Positions 34,783 to 47,795 are shown, counted from the first letter of the stretch. The stretch: DNA of 64,000 bases from Calcarisporiella thermophila CBS 279.70 (GCF_041956535.1 NW_027192192.1:1057796-1121795), one strand, 5' to 3'. Notes: a model not told the origin generated them from the letters alone. Program-made: numbers and translations.

Positions 34783-35375
34783 TTAGAGGTTGGGGACGGC
34801 GTTGTTCAGCTCATAGAGCTGATTCAAGAGTCCAATGACCCCGGCCGTCTTTTCTCGCTTCTCCACCTCTTCCTCAGACGCTCGGCCCGCGCCCGAGGAT
34901 TCGTGCGAGCTCGTGGGGTTGGCGCCAGACAGTGAGTTGGACGTGAAGGCAAATCCGGGTATAAACCGCTCTCCGGCATGAACAAAAGAGTCCTCCATTC
35001 CGCTCACAGGAGCCCCTTCACGCATCCTCTCGTCCTCGCCCAAACTTCCTGCTTCAGGTTGCTGGCTCAATCCGGAACCCTCGTTTGGCATCGACTCACT
35101 CCCCGTTGACCCAAGGGGGTCTGTCACAAATCTTTTCCCTCCCACTCCCACCCCCAGGCCAAGGCCCACCCTCTCCCGATACCCCCCCCCGTCTCGCAGG
35201 ATTCCGCCGCCCCGATTCCCCGAATAGGTGGATCTATACCCATCAAAGCCCCCACCCATTCGACTCGATTCCACACCTAAGCCGCCCAAATTTGTATTGC
35301 TTGATCCCATCCCAACCGCGAATCCTCCGCCGCGCGCCGTGGACATCCGCGATGCTTGCAAATAATACGGATATC

Positions 35376-35406
<31 letters not shown>

Positions 35407-38217
35407 AATGTATTGCCTTCGACCTCCCTCGCCCAGCTTGGCACCGCCTCCAATGATCGGCAATGTCTGAGTTTGCAGTATCGAATCCACACTCATCGTG
35501 CCTCCCCCGCCGCCGCCTGATGGCGCAAAACTTCCCGCGCCTACCATGCGGGTATCCAACATGCTGCTGTCCGCAGCAACTCCATCCGAGTCGCCCCCTT
35601 GTCCAGATGCATAGGGGGGACGCCGACGAGACAAGATTGCAGAGCCGAAATGCGGGTTATGCTGTTGCTGATGCTGCAATTGGTTTAGGCATTCAAGGTA
35701 GATGGACCCCGAGGGGTCGGTCGGCTCCCAGTCAGGATTGTTGGCCTTGAAGTTGAGAAAAGATTTCTCCATTTTCCCCTCCTTCGTTAGATAGTACTCG
35801 TCGACCACTTCCGACGGAGCACCATACTGAATAGGATTATAGACACGTGTTAGCTTTACCTACCAAAACGTTGTACATGTAAAAAAGAAAAAGCAGGCCT
35901 CAGATCTTACCTGGATATTCCCATGCCGCTTGAAATCAAACACAGCAAAACTGCACACGTATCCAACCCCATCAACATGCACGGTAAATTCACGGAAGAA
36001 GTCCACCACGGCCTCGCTGCACTTGGGGAGCGAGTACCAGAGTATCAACGGGGTGAACACCACGCTCAGGATCTCCTGCAGAAACAGCGCCACTTTGTAG
36101 TCGAAGAGCTTACTGAACTCCTGCTTGACTTCGTCGGTATGCAGTTTTCCACGCCACACCCCGGGGAGATAGTGGGTGTGTTCGACGACCTCTTTGAGGG
36201 TCAACTCGGGTTCGAACACCAGCGTCTCGTCCGGGATCAAGCCCCTGGCTATCGCAAACACTGAACCGAACAGTCCGATGTAAAAGAGGATGCTTTTGTC
36301 GGGCGAGAGTTCGAAATTAATCAGCAACTCCTGGTCGAGCACCGTCAGCACGGCAAGAACGGCTGCAAAAGAGCCCGAAATAAACGCAACAAAGCGGCAG
36401 AGCTGTACTGTTTTCTCCTTCGGAAACTGCTCGAGATAGCGAACAGCGGCTGGATAGCTGCTGTTGAGTCGCTTCTGGAAAAGATGCGGCAACTCGTTGA
36501 ATTCTCGAAATTTCCACCTTGCAAACGGGCTGTAGGAACGGCTGCCAAGCGAGGATGGATTCTTGTGGTACTCCTAAATGGGCCGTATATGTAGGGTAAC
36601 ATTAGTACTCCATTATCTCCTCGGGTGATATTGGTATGAAAAGACAATATCAAGAGGCTTATATACCGTAAAGTATCTGAAGAAGAAAAACATCAGCAAA
36701 TACACCACGATAAACGGGGCAAAGATCAGGTTGACAAATCCCATGAATATGAATCGTCTCCGTAGCCTAAAATTTTTTAAGATAATAAGGGCAGGGGCGT
36801 CAATAGAAGGCAGGAGAAGAAGAGAACAAGCAATACGGATATCCTACCCCTCTACTAGCTGCTGTCGATTTGTTTCGCGCAGCTTACTCACTCTCACTGC
36901 CCCATGCTCATCGAATACGTAATCCAAAATACAAAAAGACAGGTTCCATTCTAGCGTCTTTGTGAGCATTGGGCGGTGACGGAAATAGGGAAGTGGGATG
37001 GCGATATCAAGAAGATCTTTGTTGAAGAGGGCGATCAAATAGTTCTCCTTGCGCATGATTCGATTTGCAATGTCGTGGGCATTGAGTCGGGGATGGTTAG
37101 GGTTGAGGCGGGATGTCGTAGGGTTGTTCTCGCGGATTTGGATAATGCGGTTTACAACCTCGGGCCAGGAAATAGTCTGCATATCGACCTGAACGAAAAA
37201 AAAAGGATTGAGACAATGAGCAAACGAGCTACACGGACAAACTCTGACGGACTTGCCTCGGGTATCTTTAATAGGCAATCGAAGAAGTTATACATGTCGT
37301 TCAACTCGTGTATCTCGTAAAGGAACTGAAGCAGTTGCAGAACCCAAAACACACCAAATGCGAGGAGGAATATAGAGGTTACTGGAGAGAGCCTAAACGC
37401 AGATTCAAACATGTTACTCTCCAACGCCAGAAGTAGATAAAGAAAACACATACCTATTTAGGCACTGAGGAATGACTATGTCCGCCAGCCGATGATGCTG
37501 TTTAATGCTGTGAAAATCCACACAACCAACAAGAAATGTCGTGAACCCAATAACAAAGCCAAGAGTCCTGGAAGATAAAGAATGCAAATCGTCCATTTCA
37601 GTTTAAGCGCGAGTCCGTCAATGCTTCAAGTAACAACGTCGTACTCACAAGAGATTCAAAGTTTTGCTCAATATGATACACGATCGCCCCTTGCCTAAAT
37701 AATATGCATACACTCGCTCGAAAAATCGATCCATGTTTTCCACATTAATCCACTTCCACAACGCACGCTCCTCTCTACTCATACGATAGGCCTTTCGCTC
37801 TTCCCTCGCCTGCTGCTGCGAAGCGGGTGGAGCGAACCAGGACACCCGTCGTGGTGATCTTTGCATCCGTGCCGGTACTTTGGGCTGTTCGATCAATAGA
37901 GAGGCTGGCGCATGATGCTCGTCTCCATCCTCCTCTCCCTCCGCCTCTGCCCTCCCCTCATCGCTCAGCCGCGGTAACGCTGAGGATTCGGGTTCGTTAT
38001 GAGTATGGTCTTCATTGGTGTAGAGTCGGTCCGCGTCGACATCATTTCGGGGCAGAGGGTGGTAGCCACTTGTTCCTGAAGAAGCGGGAAAAAGCATTCT
38101 TGGGGGCTGTGGCGGTGATTGATAATGAAAGCGCTGCTCTAGATCGTAAGACTCCGCATCTTCCTCATCATTGCCTTTTAATAAACGTGGATCATATCGT
38201 GATCTTGAATAGGACAT
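34783..38217 (-). CDS. ATG9: Autophagy-related protein 9
   Basis: Exons 38217-37649, 37567-37454, 37392-37257, 37188-36848, 36766-36667, 36573-35911, 35826-34783; 988 aa. ATG9 is the membrane lipid scramblase of autophagosome formation. The core is unmistakable: [87 protein letters not shown] and PLILWYSLP. The N-terminus is acidic and disordered. The C-terminal tail is Gly/Ser-rich with polyQ (about 35370-35406). Intron 3 (37256-37189) starts GCAAGT, a GC-AG intron, the only donor that gives [11 protein letters not shown]. The start chosen is the first Met of MSYSRSRYD. Confidence 0.96.
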
Positions 38218-38483
38218 GAGTGTGGAGGAGATGAGCAATAGCTGCTAGTTTATTCTTGGAATGGATTGAAAAGAGGCCAAAACAACTGAAGGGTCAAATA
38301 TAGGAACGTGTAGCGAAAAGCAGTCGCATACATGTGATCACTTTCAAAAATTTGCAGACGAGCTTTTGTGGAAAAACTCCGCGTCAATTCAAGGAAGGAT
38401 CAAGGATCAAGAGGGATGTTTTGTTATTAACAAAAAGAAACAAAGTAGTAAAAATAAAAGCGGGCCAATGTCCTTTTCTACAC

Positions 38484-41400
38484 TCAGTCGCCTATGACCG
38501 CCAGCACTCTGTTCTTGTTTAGCTTGGTTGCATACTCCTTCAGCGGATCCTTAAGACTAGGTGCGCGTCGGAGGACGTCCTGCAGCTGCGTGCGTGGGAG
38601 CTCGCTGAGCACGGAGAAAGAGTTGGGCTGTGTTTTCTATAAAGTTACATGCAATCAAGACCAAATTCGAACAAATGAGGGGGGAGGAATCACGGCTCAA
38701 TTTAGCCCACTCTATTTACCTCGCAACACCGAATGAATCCATCCCATAGCCGCGGCTGCTTCCAGACTTGCCGGGTCATGAGTCTTGTAAGCACACGAGT
38801 GTTGACAAACCCGCCTAGGTTTTTATAGAGCATCACACTTCGTATGACCTGGAGGAAATACTCGGTTAGCAAGCAATACGGGATAGCCCCGGGAGAAACT
38901 AGCCCTCTTACCGTAACCATGAATAGAGTCGGGATTTTAGGCTGATCGATCAGCTGCTGAAGCACAACCGCAAGCACCTCTGATTTAAAGATGTCAGGCA
39001 TGGAGAAGCATATATTGATAGCTAGATACCCAACATCAGAAAATAGGCGTGAGTTGTCTCTTGTTAAGCAAATTCACTCAAAATGAATGATACCCTCAGC
39101 AAGTTTCTGCAGCGGGACTCGATCCTCCATATTATGTAACCCGATCAACAGCTCCGATGGGCCCAGCGATGCACTCTCGACCCCTCCACCGTCCCCACCA
39201 GACGAAGTATTCGAAAGCAAAATACGCTGGTATACGTTTCGAATCAGCTTTCTCTCTTGCTCAGCCCCGTTAAGAAGTTGAATAATGCGCGGAAGATACT
39301 CCAGGATTTCAGCCTTTATAAGAGAAGGAGAAGTTTCAATTAGTCAGGGGACACGAACAGAGCGGAAAGGGGAGAATGAGAGAAGCACATGCGTTCGCAC
39401 AGGGCATGGGGAAACAAGGATAGAAGAGAAGCGTATGAAAACCCCACCTTTTCAAACCCAGATATGACGGGGATTAAGAACTTGGCGTCCAGCTCACGTT
39501 GAAGGTAGGTATCTCTAACAACCGCCACTAGCTGTGGCGAAGGTCTCACTAGAAGAATTGATTAAAGCAACCAGTAAGTAGGCCTTTTCTTCCTCCTTTA
39601 CCATACACAACAAGTTGCTCTAGTACCTTTATCGGTCAGAACCACTAGGATTCTGATGACTATGGACTCTGCCCCCTCTGGGAACTCGCGAATCGCGTCC
39701 AGTAACTTCGGCGAGTTCATTCCAATTGATTTAATGAGATCGTACACCTCTTTACGTATTACCCGCTGAACCTGCGAAGAGGCTGCTGCAAATACTTTAA
39801 AGAGCCTAGTGGATGGGAAAGTGTCAGTTCACAGACTCAACATTGTCGCAATCATGCAATAGCTACTCAGTTATTAACTCGTGCTTCTTATGACATAGCG
39901 CGAAGAAGAGTTGTAATCGGCGTATGATCTCGGTCTCGGGCCATTCTGGTTCCCTTGCGTCCTCCATAGCTGACCCTTCACCATTGGCTGTTGTTTCAAC
40001 ACCATTGGGTGCTGGCAATTCACCATTTTGTGTTTCTGCATCGATAGACTGTGTATCCTGGTCAGAAGGGTGATGGTCCGGGAGAGGAAGAGCAGAAGCA
40101 GGAGCGCGTGGAATGGGAACGGGAGGGGGGGGAGGACCACTTAGCGTACGCAGTATCTCTACTGCAAACTTTTCCGTGATCGGAGCAATCTCTGGGTGAT
40201 CAGGATACCATTTTTTTACGGTGACAATCACAGCCGTCCGTACCGATCGATCTATGGGTATGGGGGAGGGGGTAGACATACATGTGTAAAGCATTAATAA
40301 AATGGACAGCTATGCACGCTAACCCAACGTGATGGATGTAGAAACTTGGATCCAAGATACATACTTTCATCTAGACAGTGCCCTAGCAAAAGCCTTAGGC
40401 ACTCTTTCCTGACGGGAGGACGTAGATCCACCAGATCACGCAGCGTTCCAATTCCGAGTTGCATGCGCTCCTGATCTCCAGCGGTCACTATCCGCGACAC
40501 CATCTCCAACTCCTCCACTCCTAGCTCGGGTATCTCCATTAGGAATCGAGGAATCAGCCTCATCCTAAAGCTTTCCGTCACATTAAGCACGCCCTCTAAT
40601 AACTGTTTCAGCAACCACTTGTAGACCCCGCTCGGTCTCCTTGCGTCAATGGTCGATGCTTGTGAACCGCCCTCTTCTCCAGCTGGCTCATTCATCTCAC
40701 AATTCCAAAGGTACCATTCCTCATAGAGCCACAGTAAACCCAACTCCCACCGTTCGCGCAGATCCTCTAGAATGAATTTAAGCAGCATGTCACGCACCTC
40801 CGGATCGGTCATAGCCTCCCCCGACTTAACCTCCTCACTCTGCCCGGTACCCCCTTCCGCATCCTCGTCCCCCTTCACATCTCCTGCGTTCTCTTCTCGC
40901 CGCAATCCTCGGGATACTAAACGGGCGACGAGGATCATCCAAGTGCGTCGTACCGGGTGATTCTGCATTTCAAATGGAGGTTCAGCATCTAAAATGCGCT
41001 CCAATGCCATCAGTAGTAGACGACGACATGTCTCCGGGGAAAGCTTCTCTGCGGGTTTGAGTTCAACGGGCTGCAGCCGGATCACTTGCAATGGCACCGG
41101 GGTTATCTCGTCTTGAGAGGGCGGTGGCGGAGGAGGAGGCTGTGATTGGGCGAGTTCAGGAGTGCGTGCTAGTGCAGATTCAAGAGGTGTAGTCAAGCGC
41201 AATGGCAGAGGCATATCATCCATGGGAGCGGTAGATGCTTGGGCGGGGAAATTAAAGGGAACATTCGGCAGATTCCCTCCTGCAACTTCTCTGCCATATT
41301 CTGATTTCGCTAAAGATCCCGGTTCTTGCATCTGGCCGGGGAACATGGCTGAGGGTAGTGTTGGTTGGGTTTGCGTTGGGGCCGCTGAGGATAGCATGCC

Positions 41401-43123
41401 AGAGAGATTTAATAATGCGTTGGAATTCAAACCAGGAATGGCAGAAGGGGGTGGCGGTGGCGGCGGGGGGGTTGGAAGACCCTGCTCCGACTGAACTTGC
41501 GCTCTTTGGAGTCGCGGGTCACGTAACCGTGGGTCACGGCGAGAAGGTGCGGATGGTTGCTGCGGAGCTGGAAGCCCTTGGAACTGGCCAAACGTTTGCT
41601 GGAAGGAAAAGAGCAGCCACATTAGTCACAGGGAGTTAGAGCGATATGAAACCAGATGGACATCGGAAAGTAAAGAAGATCGAGGAAACTCACCAACACC
41701 ATTCTATTCAAATGGTCGTTAGTTAGCGACCGCAGGGTCATGGTAATCACTTCAATAATAACCGGTAAGGGAATGCTAGCGATATCGAGCCTACTAAATG
41801 GACTATTGGCCCATATTGCTGCTAATATTGGATTCAGCTGTGAGGCGGACTGAAGAGGGACTTGGGAGGTTTCCGGGGGTGGGGGGGTGGAGGAGGGGGT
41901 GGTGGAGGGGTTTCTATTTTAGTTCGTTTTTCTGCGCCCGCATTGTTATTCTCTGGAGCCAATGGTCGTTTGCGTGCCTTTGCGCGGGCCCGATGATATA
42001 AAGCCACATCGTTGTCACCGCCCAGAGCGCTGACCGTTGCTATGATTTCATCTCTTTGGCGTAGTGCGGGTTCCATCCTATCAACATTGCAACATTTATG
42101 TAGTTTTGACGAATTTTGATCTAGATAAGTTTTTGCCCTTTCAACTTACTTCATGAGGACTACAAATACATTTTTGATGGCTTTTGCGATGAACTTGGCC
42201 TGCAGCGGTGCAAGATGGGACGGGGGAGGGAAATTCCATTTTGCTAGCGGCGGCACAATGATATCTTCAAATTGCGGGCGCTCTTTTGCGATTAATCCGA
42301 GCGCGTTAATCACAGAGGACAATACCGAGCATGCTCTGAAGCAAGGAAGAATATAAAGTTCATCAGCAAGCTCTCCAATGAAAAATGGGAAGGCAAAACA
42401 AAACTTACGAAATTTTGCTGTGAAGCATCGAAATCAGCGTGGCGATGATATCTTGAGACTCTCTTTCCAGTCCTATCGACTCCAATAATCTGTGCCCCGG
42501 TCGAACCGAGTATAATGATATTCTCACGACATCGCCCTATATAAACCCATCAAAACCGTAAAGAATCACCTTTTTTAGGGCATGTAACGAGTCTTTCAGC
42601 ACTTACAATAGGCCTTCCTCTCGACTGAACCAATACCACGGTCTGAAGGAATTTCACAGTAACGATTGCAATGCCTGCATGTTCTGAATATAAGTACTCA
42701 TTCAACGCCTTCTTGAACCTTCCGGTTGCCGTCCAGGCCTCGGCACCACGCGCAGATCCATCAACCAGTCTAGAAGCCGAAAGAGAAGAGAAATTCAATA
42801 GAGGTCCTCCATTTCCATGGGTTTCCGTATTGAATCCATGGCGTTTTTTGTAGGCTACTTACGCGAACTCAAATATATGGGGAAACAGAACGGTGGCCGC
42901 AGAGATCACTTTTTTTATAATTTTCGGATCCTTCTCATTTAGCAATCCGCTTAATGAAGAAATGGCGTCTCCGTAATCTAAGAAAATACTATACCATTAG
43001 GAATACATGTTCTCATAGGTGTACACTTTCTCTGATGAGCTCACCTAATGTAGATCTGCCCTGGTCTCGGATCGCGATCAGATCGTCCAGCCAACTGAAC
43101 AATTCTCCATTTGTATCACTCAT
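38484..43123 (-). pseudogene. PTA1: Symplekin/PTA1 with one apparent frame break (probably intact gene)
   Basis: Fourteen exons: 43123-43045, 42977-42863, 42769-42607, 42536-42409, 42335-42150, 42077-41694, 41598-40365, 40251-39867, 39805-39627, 39548-39448, 39313-39094, 39021-38912, 38848-38720, 38636-38484. They code about 1188 aa if one base is added. Symplekin/Pta1 is the scaffold of mRNA 3'-end cleavage and polyadenylation. C-terminal motifs: LRDLVDLRPPVRKECL, FFALCHKKHELI, KFLIPVISGFEK and VMLYKNLGGF. Exon 6 is one base short of phase: the frame before a poly-proline stretch and the frame after it differ inside the C-rich tract about 41875-41890. All other exons are intact, so a homopolymer sequencing error is the likeliest explanation. 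It is listed as pseudogene only for the visible break. Confidence 0.85.
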
Positions 43124-44275
43124 TCTTTCAAGAAAAAGTGAACAGGAGAAAGCCTTCACTAGAGATCTGAAATGACTCTAGAAAAAAAAAAAATAAAATA
43201 AAATGGATTAAAATGCAAACGGCGATGCCTCTCCGAATAAAGTACTATCTTAGCTCTACAATTTATCCTTCGTCGACTGCGCCACTATTTGAACTATATG
43301 AAAGAGATGCTTTGACAGAGGTCCATATAAACTATCATGATAGGAGTCACCTAATGACATGGGTTTGTCTATAGCTATGGGTCCTTGAATAGTGTGCTGT
43401 TTCAAATGTCCCAGCGCTAGGCTATTTTACTTTTTTCCCGAGTCGTCAAAACATTTGATATATTTTGATATTATAACCTGACCTATGTTCAATAACAGGA
43501 CCTTTCCAATGTATACAATACCATTCTATTGAGAGTATTCCTAACACAGTAAAAACGTGTTGATGCCTGTTCAATTTATTTTATCCCGCAAAGATGTTTT
43601 TTTTTCACCTGTTAAGGATAATAGAATATCTATACACTTCCTCTCATCCTATCTATCTATGTTAAATGGCAAGGATTCTCTCTACAAATTCTCTCTTCCG
43701 TCGCCTAACTTCCAAGGATCCTTTTGTTGCGTGATTGATTTTATTTGAGCCTCTAATTTATATTGAATATCTTATAAATTTCTCTTAATGTCATGTATTT
43801 GGAAGGAATTTGGGTCTGGTAGTGTGTAAAAATCGTATGGCTAATCACTCGTAAAGCGTTTGTTACTAGAGTGAGCCAAGTTTGGAATTGGCGATGAGCC
43901 GATGGATAGATTTAGGTTCTCAACATGAATGGTAGCCAAGGAGGAAAATTTGGGTAAGCACAGTTTAATTCGGGTTCTATCACAAGGATAAAAAAGGAAT
44001 CAGACAGTGTGGTGTGGGGTTACAATAGATTATGATATAAAATATTAATTTAAGAAAAAAAAAATAATTGCAAATTAGAAACAGTAAGCGAGAAGAGGAA
44101 AGAGCACAGGGGAAAAGAGGAAGGGAAAGAGGAAAGAGAAAAGAGAAAAGAGGAAAGGAGACTAGGAAATAAGAAGAAGAAATAGAAGAAGAAAGAAGAG
44201 AAAATGCAACGCTGTATATATAGACATATATAGGAGCGGAAGGGACGAAAGAAGCGCATGAGCTCCCTACCCATA
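43124..44275. other. AT-rich intergenic with polypurine tract
   Basis: 1.15 kb with the PTA1 promoter and the 3' region of the transporter. A nearly pure purine tract runs about 44090-44204, pyrimidine-rich in the transporter's transcript. No gene seen. Confidence 0.5.
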
Positions 44276-45433
44276 TCATCGCATTGTCTTGATGGACAAG
44301 AGGTGCTGTTCTTCCTCGTGCTGAAGCTGCTTTTGCAGCTTTTCGCTCAAACTTGGCAACGAATCGTTCGACATCTGACGTTTCTGCTGCTTCTCCTTCA
44401 GTTCCAGGCTCGTATACCAGGCCCCACCGGCCAGGGTCAGCGCGATTCCCACGCCGTTGAGCCAGGAGATCCGGTCGGCGAAGATTGCCACGGCCAACAA
44501 GATGGTGAGGACCTGTTTGACATTGCCGGCGACGGTCATGGTGAGCGCGCTGGTCTTTTTATTGGCCGTGAAGGAGACCACGTTGAGGAAAAAGGCCATG
44601 GCGCCGTTGGCAAGCAAGGCCGCGACGAGAGGCCAGGTGAGGTCGGTCATGGCGAACTCCTGGAGCTCCTCCAGCTCCCCCGTCACATAGGCGTACACCA
44701 TGGTCTGCACAAAGGCAAGGGGCGACATGCGAAGCAGCAAGTCCAGGGGGTGCAGCTTTAGCCGCCCGACTTGTACCCGATTTGTCACGACTGTCTTGAG
44801 GGCTGCGAGCACCGTTCCCAGCACCGTGAGCACAAACCCGGCCATCGTGTAGTTGTACTCGCCAAACGTGGCAAAGGCCACCCCGGCGACGATCGGAACA
44901 AGCGACAGGTAGATCAAGGTGGAGTAGCGCTTTCCGAGGAAGGCGAGGGAAAGGAGGATGGTGAAGAGGGGCGTCATAGCGCGCACGACCTGATGGAAGG
45001 GGACGCTCACGAGGTTAAGCGACACATTGCTGATGGCAATGTTGATGGTATAAAGCACGGAGAAGAGCAGCATCACCATGCTCTCGCGTTCGCCCAGCTT
45101 TGCGGGATGAAAATACCCAAGTCTATAGCAGATGAATGCGCCGATGGCGGAACAGAGGGTGTGGATTCCGGTCAGGGTCCACGGATATCCAAAGTTGAAT
45201 GTTTTCATCACGGCCTTATTATAGAGAGTGAGCGTGAGATTGAGCACGAAATAGAGCCCAAGCCAAAGGTAAGCCCCTGCAGGCTCGAGCGAAGGAAACC
45301 GAATCATTCTGCGGCCAAACGGCTGCAGAAGATATGGATCATCCTGCGCAGTAGCAGCGGGTGACTCCGGGGGCGGGGTCGGAAGGGGAAATAGTGGGGG
45401 CTTAATTGACATGCCTAGCTTCTCCGACGACAT
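44276..45433 (-). CDS. Sugar-phosphate/nucleotide-sugar transporter family protein
   Basis: A single exon of 385 aa with about ten hydrophobic helices, first from LWLGLYFVLNLTLTLYNKAV. The N-terminal NLTLTLYNKAVMKTFNFGYPWTLTG and SNVSLNLVSVPFHQVVRAMTP are characteristic of the triose-phosphate-translocator branch of the drug/metabolite transporter superfamily (SLC35-like; fungal members at Golgi or ER). KKTSALTMTVAGNVKQV lies in the last conserved block. The tail is cytosolic, Gln/Lys/Glu-rich. The transported substrate cannot be told. Absence of introns contrasts with neighbours. Confidence 0.9.
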   Translation of the reverse strand: MSSEKLGMSIKPPLFPLPTPPPESPAATAQDDPYLLQPFGRRMIRFPSLEPAGAYLWLGLYFVLNLTLTLYNKAVMKTFNFGYPWTLTGIHTLCSAIGAFICYRLGYFHPAKLGERESMVMLLFSVLYTINIAISNVSLNLVSVPFHQVVRAMTPLFTILLSLAFLGKRYSTLIYLSLVPIVAGVAFATFGEYNYTMAGFVLTVLGTVLAALKTVVTNRVQVGRLKLHPLDLLLRMSPLAFVQTMVYAYVTGELEELQEFAMTDLTWPLVAALLANGAMAFFLNVVSFTANKKTSALTMTVAGNVKQVLTILLAVAIFADRISWLNGVGIALTLAGGAWYTSLELKEKQQKRQMSNDSLPSLSEKLQKQLQHEEEQHLLSIKTMR

Positions 45434-46491
45434 TGGGTTGGAGAAGGAGATTTCGTAATGATGATGGGGGGTGAGTGGTGGCAGTTTGGCTAAATATTTT
45501 GGATGAAAATGGTGAAGAGAGGGGGTATAGGTTGAAGCGGCCTAAGGAACGGCAAGGGAGAGGGGCGCGGCAAGGAGATGGGGAGTATCAAGGGGAGAGA
45601 TGGGGGGGGGGGTGCGGGAAAGGAGGAAATCAGTAGTCCTGCTACCTTGGGTGGGAAGGGAAAGGGAGTAATGCTTCAACTAATGAAGATTGCGGATGGG
45701 GATTAGTAAGGGGAGGGCGGCTCGATGAATGGGGATGATCGCAGGGGGAGAGGCGAAGGCGGAGGGAAGGGAAGGGAAGCACAATGGGTAGAATCGTATA
45801 CTGGATACCAATCTAGATGCAACAAATGAGTGGGATGGGCAACATCAGACAAGAACAAAAATAAAACCAAAATAAAATAGGCGCGAAATGATTGCGAAAC
45901 AAATCATTCCTTCGAGAAAAATCAAACACCGCCCACAATTGCAGCACCCCCCTCCCCACGGTAGCACCAGGTGATATTCCACGGCGAAAAGCAGGCACAA
46001 AGATAGAAAAGCTTTGTTTGCGCATTTGTTAAGCCGAGCGGAAGTGCCCAGGACAAATCGCCGGGCGTGGGCCAGCGGGAGGAGGACAAGTCCCCACGGC
46101 CTGGCAGACTAATCGGGGCCGGCCGAGCTCCAGAACTCAGCCTCGATTATCCAGCCTGACCGCCTCTCTGCGCAGCAAATCGAAATCGGGCCCAGTGAGA
46201 ACACCGATCCGCTGTGCTCGCCCGCAAAACCACTAGTCACCCTCCGTTTCAACCACCGAATTCGAGCCCTGGCTATCTCTGCACTACATGGCTTGGATCT
46301 TTCTCCTCGTGTTGGGTCGAAAAGCCGGTGGCTCTTATTATTAACTCTATTCATCTATATGACAAACGGCTCAAAATAAAGCAAAGACAATATAGGACAA
46401 GTGTGAATCTAGCGAGGCCGCCACAATCGCGACAGCCGGCCGCTCGATGCTGAATGAGAGAAACTCGGCACCTCCCCCCCCAACTCCATCG
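45434..46491. other. Transporter upstream region / HIS1 3' flank
   Basis: 1.06 kb. The part next to the transporter is purine-rich with a G9 run near 45606 (a pyrimidine-rich leader for that gene). No gene seen. Confidence 0.45.
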
Positions 46492-47557
46492 TCAGTCTAT
46501 CGCTCTGCAATTAGCCAGAGGATAGACCCACACATCTCTAGCCCCCGCTCTTTCCAAGGCATCTAGCACGCCGGCCTCCTCCTTTTTCCCTATTTTCGCG
46601 GTGATTCCATGCCATCCAGCCCATTTTCCCCCCTTCAAATCGCTCACCAATGCATCGGGAAGTATGGCCAGAGCGGCTTCCAGATTCTCGGAAGCAACTC
46701 GAAAAGTACATTGCAGAGCCTGCGTCGCCCTCATTACTCCCAGGAAACGAGACGCAATTAGTGGCGCATATTTAATGCAGCGTGGATGGGGCGTCTGTGA
46801 CTGTATAAGAACCACCTGAGATGTTAGAAGACAGGCGATATCCTCTAGGCCAGCTGCTCGCATGGTATCTCCCGACTCTGCATTATGGTGATCGGTTAGA
46901 AATGGAAAGCTCTCATCCACACACAAATCCAAGAGACATCCGTGGGAAACTTACCGACTAAATCAACTGAGATTTTGTAACGAAAAAAAAAAGTTAGCTC
47001 AGGGTCCATGACTAGTGAATTTTCGCGCACTCACCAACCCCATCCGCTAATCCTAATGCACACGCGCTCTCCACACTTCCCCTTAAGAATTTTATTTCCG
47101 TTTGCGTCCCCTTGCGTCTGTCCACCTCGTCAAAGTAGCGTCTTGTGATGTTCACGTAGGAGGTTGCCACCCGCTTCCCCGCCAACACCTCCCCCTTTTC
47201 TTCTTGGCCACTTAATTTCTGCGCTTCAGCACTGGGAATTTCCACGCAAATCCTGCAGTTGACCATCCCCAGTTCGCACACGACACGTAATTTCTCGGCA
47301 ACCTCCGACTCTGCAATGCCATCCTGCCCGGTCACACCGAGGTCGACCATGCCCTCGGCAACGAGTCCGGGTATATCTTTGGCTTGAAAAAAGCACACCG
47401 CCATGGGAAGCTGGGTACATAACGCGATGTCCTGGTGGGGCTGACGCTCGAACTGGATATCGGAGCTACGTAGGAGCTGCACACAGCGTTCGTGCAGTCG
47501 CCCCTTCTTGGGAACCGCTATCAAGAGACGATCCTTGAGGTCGTTGGCAAGACCCAT
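46492..47557 (-). CDS. HIS1: ATP phosphoribosyltransferase (histidine step 1)
   Basis: Exons 47557-47035, 46966-46955 (12 nt) and 46877-46492; 306 aa, the normal long-form size. It catalyses ATP + PRPP to phosphoribosyl-ATP. Motifs: LIAVPKKGRLHERC, DLGVTGQDGIAES, KRVATSYVNITRRYF, FLRGSVESACALGLADGVVDLVESGDTMRAAGL (PRPP loop) and a C-terminal ACT-like histidine-binding domain (from about 220). The 12-nt microexon encodes the middle of VDLVE and is indispensable: skipping it keeps the frame but deletes four residues of the PRPP-binding loop. Start is the ATG at 47557; the frame is open two codons further without an ATG. Confidence 0.95.
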
Positions 47558-47795
47558 GGACAATAGAAATGGGGTGCAGTTTTACTTTAGAGTGATGTAG
47601 TGCTGGGAATCCTCCTCGTAATTAGAAGAAAGAGGTGCGATTTGGACCGACCACTAGACCTTGTCTTCTATTCGGACCCAAATCATCCTATGCTTAATTT
47701 ATTATCATCCTGTGTCAGAACATCGACAAATTTATATGTATGGAAATTCGGTTGATAAAGAGAGTCACAGAGGAATGGCAGTGGTCATCGAGCAC

